Below, piece by piece: positions 5,945 to 11,858 of a DNA stretch of 11,858 bases (the first letter of the stretch is position 1; each line of letters opens with the position of its first letter). Below the pieces are notes generated by a model that saw only the letters and a list, made by a program, of their open reading frames with translations, was not told where the DNA came from and did no database searches. The position numbers were made by a program, and so were the translations under genes. Source of the DNA: Thermoplasmata archaeon (GTDB taxonomy: Archaea > Thermoplasmatota > Thermoplasmata > Thermoplasmatales > Thermoplasmataceae); the NCBI GenBank assembly GCA_021811525.1, contig JAJZOK010000074.1, positions 1-11,858 on the forward strand. Reading direction: 5' to 3'.

Positions 5945-6574
5945 TTATTCCAGTTTTTCCAGCAGATCAAATATCCTTGCCGCAGAATGGCAACTAATCT
6001 GTCCCGGGCTTGTTTTTTCCCCCACATGGCAGTAAATCAGCCTTGAACCAAGGAGGGAGTAGACAATCCTTGATGCTGGGTCCCCGTCTACTTCCATTAC
6101 CACAAGGTTATGGTGCCGGTTGAGCAAAGATATGAGTTTCTGGGATGAATTTTCGTTCCTGCGGAGTGCTATTTTCAGGTATCTGCACTTATTGCCGTAT
6201 TCGTTGGCCAGGGACTCAAGATCCTCATATGCTGGGTCTTCTTTCAGGTAATGCCTGGACAGTATCTGGTCGCTGTAATCCAGCGCCATGAAATTGAGGT
6301 TTGAAATTTCTATGTCCACCAGGAATCCATCATCGATGGCAGTTCTAAGGAACTGTTCCTTCTTCTTTGTGTCCACAGAATTCCTCCCTCCCTCAATTGG
6401 GTCCCTGATGGTCAGGATAAGCCGGTTTCGAAATTCTTTGAAAATTGCAGGTTCAAGCCCTTTCATGTCTGGGAGGTAATCCAACCTGACCTCTACCATA
6501 TCCGAATGAATTCCGGATATAGAGTTAAGCAACTGTGTGTTGTAGAATGGAACAGATGCAACCGTCTTAGTCAA
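5945..6574 (-). CDS. aroD: 3-dehydroquinate dehydratase, type I
   Basis: A 209-residue class I dehydroquinase catalysing the third shikimate step, 3-dehydroquinate to 3-dehydroshikimate, via a Schiff base. Visible residues are EVRLDY (Glu28, Arg30, Asp32) and LTIRDPIEGG (Arg57) for substrate binding, His108 in SRHYL as the general base, Lys134 in YLKIAL as the Schiff-base lysine, and PGQIS with Gln192 near the C-terminus. It is shorter than the 252-residue E. coli enzyme, as is usual for archaeal forms. The start is TTG, overlapping the aroA stop as TTGA; no ATG occurs before residue 26, which is inside the conserved strand. A GGGAGG lies about 17 nt upstream, rather far, so coupling to aroA translation probably matters. 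It is the last gene of the operon although it encodes step three. Confidence 0.93.
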   Translation of the reverse strand: MTKTVASVPFYNTQLLNSISGIHSDMVEVRLDYLPDMKGLEPAIFKEFRNRLILTIRDPIEGGRNSVDTKKKEQFLRTAIDDGFLVDIEISNLNFMALDYSDQILSRHYLKEDPAYEDLESLANEYGNKCRYLKIALRRNENSSQKLISLLNRHHNLVVMEVDGDPASRIVYSLLGSRLIYCHVGEKTSPGQISCHSAARIFDLLEKLE

Positions 6575-7785
6575 AATCTTAATGTCAGCTTCCCTCCCAG
6601 TCTAATTATGTCATCATAAAAATGCGGATTGCTCTTTGCAACAGATTCAGCCCCATGTATTATGCCTCCGCTTCTCAGCGCGAGTATTGTGCCAAGCATT
6701 GCAATGCGATGATCCTTCCAGTCCTTTACAATGCCTTCGTGATAAATTCCTGTGTTCCTGATAGATATTTCATCGCCAGCGGAGGCTTCAATACCGAAAG
6801 ACTCCAGTGTTCTAGTTATGGAAACGTTTCGGTTGCTTTCCTTGATTCCTAGAAGCTGTGTGCCTGTTATCCTCGACTCTCCAATGGCAACTGCAGCCAG
6901 CGCAGCAAGGGAAACCGCCATGTCTGGGGAATCCTCCACATTTTCCTCAAAGGGATTCACACCTTCCTTTCCTCCGATATGCCAGGATTCATCATACATG
7001 TAACTATCTTTGCCGCTTGAATGGATGATTCCCACAATCCTGGAGTCCCCGGAACTCCAGCCAGGATAGTTAAGGCCAGTTATATCCAGTTCTCCTCCCG
7101 TAATGATGGCACCTATGGCATAAAAAGATGAAAGGAGAAAATCTCCGGGAACCACTCCCCTGAACCTCAACCTGGAACCCGGGGGCTGAACCTTGATTTC
7201 AAGCCCCTTGAAATTCACACTGCAACCAAGGCTGTTGAGCACGCTGCAGGTCATCTCTATGTAAGACCTGGACCTTACGGGAGGAATGAGGTTAATTTTC
7301 CCTCCGCCGGCCAATAGGAGCCCATAAATCAGTCCGCTGATGTACTGGCTGCTTTCTGACCCGGATATTTCTACATTATCAGTCGTGATCTTGCCTGAAA
7401 TCCTTAAGGGAAGGTGATCGCTGCTCAGTGCAGCCCCATTATCTTCAAGCCATGACTTTATGACTCCAAGTGGCCTCTTTTCCAAAGTCTGGTCTCCAGA
7501 TAGTGTGCATTCCATTCCAAGAAAACCGAGGATGGGAAGCAGCATTCTGAGTGTTGTGCCTGAGCCCCTGACATTGAGGGCACCGGAAGGTGAGCCTTCG
7601 ATGCCCATTGCATTCTTGACACTGGATATTGCGTTTATAGCTGCCTGGACATCCTCAGACCCCTCCAAATTAACCAGGCTGATGTCACCCAGAAGGCTGG
7701 CAAATAGAAGCCTTATTGCTATGCTCTTTGACTGTGGTGCTTTGATCCTGCCACTTATCAAAGAGGGCGAAATATGGGCTTCCAA
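6571..7785 (-). CDS. aroA: 3-phosphoshikimate 1-carboxyvinyltransferase (EPSP synthase)
   Basis: A 404-residue cytosolic enzyme joining shikimate 3-phosphate and phosphoenolpyruvate to make EPSP, the sixth step. Motifs in order: APQSKSIAIR (Lys20, Ser21, Arg25), RGSGTTLRM (Arg80), EKRPLG (Arg104), SSQYISG (145-151, shikimate-phosphate binding), EDSPDMAV (Asp288, general base position), IKESNRN (Lys315, Glu316, Arg319), DHR (358-360) and Lys384. All positions usually considered essential are present. One is odd: the motif usually read as KE(T/S)DR here has Asn318 instead of Asp. The GTTLR region also begins GS where most enzymes have NA or NS. The start is TTG, 2 nt after the aroK stop, with GAGGAGG ending 11 nt upstream; there is no ATG before residue 60. 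It overlaps aroD by 4 nt. Confidence 0.95.
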   Translation of the reverse strand: MEAHISPSLISGRIKAPQSKSIAIRLLFASLLGDISLVNLEGSEDVQAAINAISSVKNAMGIEGSPSGALNVRGSGTTLRMLLPILGFLGMECTLSGDQTLEKRPLGVIKSWLEDNGAALSSDHLPLRISGKITTDNVEISGSESSQYISGLIYGLLLAGGGKINLIPPVRSRSYIEMTCSVLNSLGCSVNFKGLEIKVQPPGSRLRFRGVVPGDFLLSSFYAIGAIITGGELDITGLNYPGWSSGDSRIVGIIHSSGKDSYMYDESWHIGGKEGVNPFEENVEDSPDMAVSLAALAAVAIGESRITGTQLLGIKESNRNVSITRTLESFGIEASAGDEISIRNTGIYHEGIVKDWKDHRIAMLGTILALRSGGIIHGAESVAKSNPHFYDDIIRLGGKLTLRF

Positions 7786-7787
7786 TG

Positions 7788-8555
7788 CTATATTGGCCTC
7801 CTCACCATTGGACTTCCTAACCTGGAAAACAGGTCTAAAATGGGTCCCTCTTCACCCTCTTTCACAAGGGCAAAGAGCGATGGCCCGTTCCCAGAAACGC
7901 CCGAGGCCCTGGCTCCAAGGCCCATAGCCTTCAAGAGAACATCAGTTTCATAGCCTAACGCCTGGGAAACTGTAAGGCCGTTCCTGGCCATGGCTTCAAT
8001 GTAATTCCCGCCGTGAAGCAGGGTTGAAATGCTTTTGAACGCAGGCCACCTCTTTCTTAACTGATCGGGATTGAATTCTCTCCGGGGCCCCCTGGGGAGC
8101 AAAACAAAAGTGTATCCATCGGGGAAAGGAACCTTCCTCAGGATTCTCATCTTCGTATTGTCACATATGGAAATTCCGCCGTACAGGGAAGCCGCAACAT
8201 CGTCCAGGGCCCCTGTAACGGATACTCCCGCCTCAATTGACAGCCTTGCTGCAAGAACCGGAACATCCACTTCCATGCCGGTCAGAGAGGAAAGTGCTGA
8301 TACTGCACCTGCAGCAACTGCACTGCTGCTCTTAAGGCCACCACCCTGCGGGAGATCGCTTTTCACAATTACTGAAACCTCCCTTCCTGACTTGCCCCTG
8401 AAAAAGTCTGTTATGGTGTCAAGTAGGGCTGAACCTGGTTGTTGGGTTCCATACGAAGCATCAACTTCAACATTGATGTCTATTGCGCAGGACGAGCCGA
8501 GCCCCAATGGTATTGCGTTGAGGATGGACACGCCGCCGTGGGTTATGACTGGCAT
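7788..8555 (-). CDS. aroK: Shikimate kinase, archaeal GHMP type
   Basis: A 255-residue ATP-dependent kinase phosphorylating shikimate at the 3-position (fifth step). It belongs to the GHMP (homoserine/mevalonate kinase) superfamily, not to the bacterial P-loop AroK family. The ATP-binding motif is [10 protein letters not shown] (residues 69-78), the catalytic-acid region is TGALDD (Asp118, Asp119), and motif III is [12 protein letters not shown] (219-230). The N-terminal strand [16 protein letters not shown] matches archaeal shikimate kinases, which run about 260-290 residues. I chose ATG 8555 because GGGAGG lies upstream (about 13 nt) and conserved sequence begins at once. An upstream ATG at 8576 would add seven residues, lacks a ribosome binding site and lengthens the aroC overlap from 13 to 34 nt. 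It sits between aroC and aroA in the operon, which supports the substrate assignment. Confidence 0.93.
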   Translation of the reverse strand: MPVITHGGVSILNAIPLGLGSSCAIDINVEVDASYGTQQPGSALLDTITDFFRGKSGREVSVIVKSDLPQGGGLKSSSAVAAGAVSALSSLTGMEVDVPVLAARLSIEAGVSVTGALDDVAASLYGGISICDNTKMRILRKVPFPDGYTFVLLPRGPRREFNPDQLRKRWPAFKSISTLLHGGNYIEAMARNGLTVSQALGYETDVLLKAMGLGARASGVSGNGPSLFALVKEGEEGPILDLFSRLGSPMVRRPI

Positions 8556-9700
8556 TTTTTGATGTATTCCTCCCATCTTTCTTCAATAATGCCTGATTCT
8601 TTCTCAGAGAGCCTGGCGTGCGGGATGAGCCCTGATATCATGGCATGATCAACAAGCACAAGTGCCATCATGCCTTCAGCAACTGATACTCCCCTTACTG
8701 CAACAACAGGGTCGTGCCTTCCAGTGACTGATATTTCAGCCGGTTCCATTGTATCGAGATCTACGGTCTTAGCAGGAATCCTGATTGAACTTGTGGGCTT
8801 GAACGCACACCTCACAGCGATTGTTTCGCCTGTTGACAGTCCCCCCAGCATTCCTCCTGAGAGATTATTCCTGAACCTGAGAGTTTCCCCCCCACCCTTC
8901 ACAATCTCATCAGCAGCCTCTGAACCCTTCATTCTTGCGGCATTGAAACCCATTCCGTATTCAAAACCAGTTACTGCGGGGATGGTTAGCATGGCCCCTC
9001 CAATGTCTGCCTTTATCTTATTGAATATTGGTTCTCCAAGACCCTGGGGAGCATTGGATGCGAATATCTCAGCGATGCCACCGTAACTGTCACCTTCTTT
9101 CATTGCGTTCTTTATGAGTTCAGTGAATTTCCCATCAGATTCAGTGTCAAGTGCCCTGGTCTGATATCTCTTTGAAACCAGTGATTTAATTGGATCATTG
9201 CAGTGTGTGCCTTCTATTGGCCCTATTGACCTGAGATATCCTGCTACATAGGTCGAAACATGCATGAGAAGCTTCTTTGCAATGGCTCCAGCAGCGACCC
9301 TAGAAATTGTCTCCCTGGCGCTTGCCCTTCCGCTTCCCCTGTAATCCCAGTTTTCCCTGCCATATTTCCTTATGAGTGGAAGATCGGAATGTCCAGGGCG
9401 CGGTTTGCGGCTCACTTCAGAATAGAGTGAGGAAATTGCGTCAATGTTCCTGAAGATAATGGACACCGGTGCTCCTGTAGTTCTGCCATTGAACAGACCG
9501 CTGAGGATTTCAGGCTCATCTGCCTCCCGTCTGCCTGAAACCAGATAATTCCCCGTCTTCCTGAACTGTAGCTCAAACCTGAGATCATCAGGCGATATTG
9601 CAAGCCCTGCAGGTATTCCATCCACAACAACCCCCATGGCCTGGCCATGGCTTTCGCCAAATGTCGTTACTACGAATTGCTTACCCAGTGTGCTTGACAT
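8543..9700 (-). CDS. aroC: Chorismate synthase
   Basis: A 385-residue flavoenzyme converting EPSP to chorismate, the last step of the pathway, with reduced FMN. Family signatures are GESHG (15-19, His18), RPGHSD (101-106, His104), [20 protein letters not shown] (121-140) and GRHDP (327-331) followed by VRGVSVAEG. The protein is about 20 residues longer than the E. coli enzyme (361). The RPGH motif is followed by Ser where Ala is commonest. ATG 9700 is well supported: GGAGGT lies 5 nt upstream, inside the end of aroE, and the protein begins one strand before GESHG. It overlaps the aroE stop by 20 nt and the aroK start by 13 nt. Confidence 0.96.
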   Translation of the reverse strand: MSSTLGKQFVVTTFGESHGQAMGVVVDGIPAGLAISPDDLRFELQFRKTGNYLVSGRREADEPEILSGLFNGRTTGAPVSIIFRNIDAISSLYSEVSRKPRPGHSDLPLIRKYGRENWDYRGSGRASARETISRVAAGAIAKKLLMHVSTYVAGYLRSIGPIEGTHCNDPIKSLVSKRYQTRALDTESDGKFTELIKNAMKEGDSYGGIAEIFASNAPQGLGEPIFNKIKADIGGAMLTIPAVTGFEYGMGFNAARMKGSEAADEIVKGGGETLRFRNNLSGGMLGGLSTGETIAVRCAFKPTSSIRIPAKTVDLDTMEPAEISVTGRHDPVVAVRGVSVAEGMMALVLVDHAMISGLIPHARLSEKESGIIEERWEEYIKKCQS

Positions 9701-10499
9701 TGATAACCTCCATTATTTCATTAAACTCAGGGGAGATATTATTCCAGATTCTTTGGGAATGGATCGCCTGCGAAACCAGGATCTCTTCTCCGGTTATGAG
9801 TGAATTCTTTCCCTGGATCCTCGTCCTGAAATCACCTGAACGCGATGCATAGTTGAAGTCAACTGCAAGGGCCGCCTTCATTGCAGGAAACCTGAACTCA
9901 GGATAAGAGATGCAGTTTACAAATACATCAGAATCCATAGCTTCAGTGGAGATTGAAGGCTTGAGAGTTACAACCTGGGCATCTATGCCTGCCCTGGAAA
10001 GGTCAATTTCCAGCTTCTCTGCCTTTTCCCGGCTCCTGTTGACGACAGTGATGTACATGCCCATATTACCAAATAGATAAGCGGCAGTTCTCGCAGCGCC
10101 CCCGGACCCGAAAATAATGCATTCCTTGCCAGAAAGGTCCAGTTCCCTGGCCTTCACTAAATCCTCCAGCGCCAGGTAGTCCGTGTTGTAGCCCTTGTTG
10201 CCACTCACAAGATTTACGCTTCCTGTCATTGAAGCCTCCCTGGAGAGCGCCGGCAGCACTTTCGCAGATTCCTCTTTGTAAGGGGTTGTTACATTGAATC
10301 CTGATAATCTCCTGATGAGAGCCTGGATTCCTGTCTGGAAATCCTGTGGGGGGAGGTCAAACAAACCATAGACTGCATTGATTCCGTACCTGCTGAAAAT
10401 GTAATTATGGATCCGGGGAGACAGGGAATACTTTATCCCGTGGCCAAGAAGCCCGAAAATTCCCTGAAATGTCTCCTTACTTTCGCTCAAGGTAATCAC
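9681..10499 (-). CDS. aroE: Shikimate 5-dehydrogenase
   Basis: A 272-residue enzyme, the same length as E. coli AroE, reducing 3-dehydroshikimate to shikimate (fourth step), probably with NADPH. The substrate domain has YSLSP (Ser25, Ser27), FNVTTPYKE (catalytic Lys75), Asn96 and YNTD (Asp107). The cofactor domain has the GSGGAA loop (131-136) and VNRSR (Asn154, Arg155), where the arginine usually indicates NADP preference. Gln244 in GEEILVSQ completes the site. The start is uncertain. GTG 10499 overlaps aroB by 23 nt and has no good Shine-Dalgarno motif. The sequence TAAGGAG, comprising the aroB stop, is followed by no standard start codon, and conserved sequence begins only near residue 14. 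No earlier ATG is available. Confidence 0.93.
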   Translation of the reverse strand: MITLSESKETFQGIFGLLGHGIKYSLSPRIHNYIFSRYGINAVYGLFDLPPQDFQTGIQALIRRLSGFNVTTPYKEESAKVLPALSREASMTGSVNLVSGNKGYNTDYLALEDLVKARELDLSGKECIIFGSGGAARTAAYLFGNMGMYITVVNRSREKAEKLEIDLSRAGIDAQVVTLKPSISTEAMDSDVFVNCISYPEFRFPAMKAALAVDFNYASRSGDFRTRIQGKNSLITGEEILVSQAIHSQRIWNNISPEFNEIMEVINVKHTG

Positions 10500-11520
10500 T
10501 GATGCTACTGAATTCTACTTCACAAACTTTTGGAATTCCTATGCTTTGGGGAATTGGGAGCTTGATTGTATGCCTGGTGCTTTTCTTGTCAGAGGCTACA
10601 AATTCTGACAATTGGGCTCTGTCTCCGGCCAGGTAATCCTTTTCCTGAACTGAAAACCCTAGATGCCGGATAAGTGTATGCAGCCCTTCCTGCACTTCCT
10701 TTCCTGCCAGGCCCATTTTCACTGCCAAATCTACCTCAAGAAGCATACCCCCAAGGACGGCATGGCCATGGCCTACGGAAAAGTCCGAGGCTGCCTCAAT
10801 AGCGTGGCCGAATGTGTGGCCAAAATTCAGGACAATTCTCTTTCCGTCCTGATCAAACTCATCCTGGGAAACCAGCTCCATTTTGTCCCGTATGCATTTT
10901 GAAAGCAGGTATTCCGTTTTCATCTGATCTTTCAATACTCCATCCATGGTGTTGTCCATGAGGAAACCATAAAGTTCACTGTCCATTATTGCCGCATACT
11001 TGGCGATCTCCCCAATGCCGTCTTCAACCAGATTATGTGGCATGATTCGTATTAAGGATGTGTCTACTACAATCCTTGAAGCGCAATAAAAGGTTCCAAG
11101 CACATTCTTTAATCCCCTGAAGTTCACTCCCGTCTTTCCACCAAGGGACGCATCCACCATGGAAAGGAGTGTAGTGGGGACGGAGGTATACGGTATGCCT
11201 CTGAGATAAAGGGAAGCCGCAAGTCCTGCCACATCCGAGACTGTGCCACCACCAACAGAAACAAGAGATGAACTGCGCTTGAATCTGCCCTCCATGAGCC
11301 TGTCAAGTATCTTCAACACGGTATCCAATGACTTTGAATCCTCCCCGTCATTGATTTCAAGGGACTCAAAATTGCCATTCAAACCTGATTCGACCAGCTG
11401 CCTGAGGGAATGTGGATACACAACGAGTGAATCCTCAAGCTCTCCAATGCTGGCTATGGCACCTTCTCCTAGAATAATTTCCGTGGTGCCCCTGGAAAGC
11501 CTGTAACTAAGATTAAGCAT
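10477..11520 (-). CDS. aroB: 3-dehydroquinate synthase
   Basis: A 347-residue NAD- and zinc-dependent enzyme cyclising DAHP to 3-dehydroquinate (second step). The NAD-binding loop is VGGGTVSD (89-96), followed by PTTLLSMVDASLGGKTGVN (115-133). Metal ligands are Glu171 in GEIAKY, His235 in NFGHT and His251 in GHGHA, with His239 as the likely catalytic histidine. Length is close to bacterial AroB. This is the classical enzyme, not the archaeal AroB' (dehydroquinate synthase II) of methanogens. ATG 11520 follows the DAHP synthase stop after a single base; the preceding AGGGTATAGG is only a weak Shine-Dalgarno, so translational coupling is likely. Confidence 0.96.
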   Translation of the reverse strand: MLNLSYRLSRGTTEIILGEGAIASIGELEDSLVVYPHSLRQLVESGLNGNFESLEINDGEDSKSLDTVLKILDRLMEGRFKRSSSLVSVGGGTVSDVAGLAASLYLRGIPYTSVPTTLLSMVDASLGGKTGVNFRGLKNVLGTFYCASRIVVDTSLIRIMPHNLVEDGIGEIAKYAAIMDSELYGFLMDNTMDGVLKDQMKTEYLLSKCIRDKMELVSQDEFDQDGKRIVLNFGHTFGHAIEAASDFSVGHGHAVLGGMLLEVDLAVKMGLAGKEVQEGLHTLIRHLGFSVQEKDYLAGDRAQLSEFVASDKKSTRHTIKLPIPQSIGIPKVCEVEFSSISDYLERK

Positions 11521-11521
11521 C

Positions 11522-11858
11522 CTATACCCTGATTGCCTGCCTCAGTGATTTAACTGATTCTGCGAGTTTTGCCAAATCCTGGACGGTAATCTGCTGTTTG
11601 CCATCACTCAGTGCCAAATCAGGATTTGGGTGAACTTCAACCAGGATCATGTCCGCACCAGCGGCAACAGATGATAATGCCATGGGGATGACTAGCTCTC
11701 TTGTCCCTGCGGGGTGGCTGGGATCTGCGCAAATTGGAAGATGGGACTCATTCTTTGCCCTTGCAATTGATCCGATGTCCAGGGTGAATCTAGTTGCATT
11801 CTCGAACGTCCTTATGCCTCTTTCACACAGGATTACTGACCCGTTGCCTTCGCTCATG
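11522..11858 (-). CDS. DAHP synthase, type I-beta (KDO8P synthase-like), C-terminal part
   Basis: The last 112 or so codons of a 3-deoxy-7-phosphoheptulonate synthase, which condenses phosphoenolpyruvate and erythrose 4-phosphate in the first step; the 5' end is beyond the right edge. Counting from the methionine at 11857, signatures are CERGIRTFE (11-19), ADPSHPAG with metal-ligand His48, VEVHPNP with Glu74, and LSDGKQQ with Asp85. The wording matches the I-beta class shared with KDO8P synthase-like enzymes rather than the large AroF/G/H proteins of E. coli. The ATG at 11857 is almost certainly internal, because the conserved barrel strands before CERGIR are missing. It is the most upstream operon gene seen here and probably near the promoter. 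Confidence 0.95.
   Translation of the reverse strand, partial: MSEGNGSVILCERGIRTFENATRFTLDIGSIARAKNESHLPICADPSHPAGTRELVIPMALSSVAAGADMILVEVHPNPDLALSDGKQQITVQDLAKLAESVKSLRQAIRV

Noticed and set aside
7460..7927. Plus-strand frame across the aroA/aroK junction (155 codons)
   Set aside because: It spans two genes recognised on the other strand and shows no family motif.
8071..8562. Antisense open frame opposite aroK (163 codons)
   Set aside because: It is complementary to strongly conserved GHMP kinase motifs, and its composition is Ser/Thr/Pro-rich, typical of a reverse frame.
1..11858. CRISPR arrays, tRNA or rRNA genes, insertion sequences
   Set aside because: No regularly spaced repeats, cloverleaf sequences, rRNA stretches or transposase motifs were seen in reading both strands. 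Dispersed short repeats cannot be excluded without computation.

Overview
This window looks like chromosomal DNA of an archaeon, most probably from the Thermoplasmata (Thermoplasma, Ferroplasma or Cuniculiplasma relatives). The signs are a GHMP-type shikimate kinase in place of the bacterial AroK, AT-rich intergenic gaps with TATA boxes 24-32 nt ahead of start codons (leaderless transcripts), Shine-Dalgarno motifs mainly inside operons, many AGA/AGG/ATA codons, and an Egghead-like membrane glycosyltransferase. The order-level assignment is an inference; no rRNA or tRNA is present to confirm it.

Left part (1-5932): single genes or short units. At the left edge, the first 19 codons of a minus-strand gene (possibly UbiD-like) diverge from a plus-strand alpha/beta hydrolase of the 2,6-dihydroxypseudooxynicotine hydrolase type. 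A 12-helix MFS transporter of the metabolite:H+ symporter group follows. Next comes a minus-strand pair, a tandem rhodanese with a degenerate first domain and then an isochorismatase-like cysteine hydrolase. A plus-strand GT2 glycosyltransferase with N- and C-terminal membrane segments follows. Four of the five leading genes have a TATA-like element placed for leaderless transcription at the chosen start; the weakest case is the rhodanese. The divergent gap 4338-4501 also contains two perfect 13-bp dyads, one resembling a bacterial Fur box.

Right part (5945-11858, all minus strand): a tightly packed shikimate/chorismate operon read from right to left: DAHP synthase (cut by the window edge), aroB, aroE, aroC, archaeal aroK, aroA, aroD. 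Together they encode all seven steps from phosphoenolpyruvate plus erythrose 4-phosphate to chorismate, using the classical DAHP route rather than the alternative aspartate-semialdehyde/DKFP route of many methanogens. Junctions overlap or are separated by at most 2 nt, and several starts are non-ATG (TTG for aroA and aroD, GTG for aroE), which suggests translational coupling. The operon promoter lies beyond the right edge.

No mobile element, CRISPR array, stable RNA gene or clearly novel multi-gene system was found. The points most worth a second look are the edge gene, the dyads in the 4338-4501 gap, the D-to-N change in the EPSP synthase KES(D)R motif, the degenerate rhodanese domain, and a possible gene remnant at 126-266.
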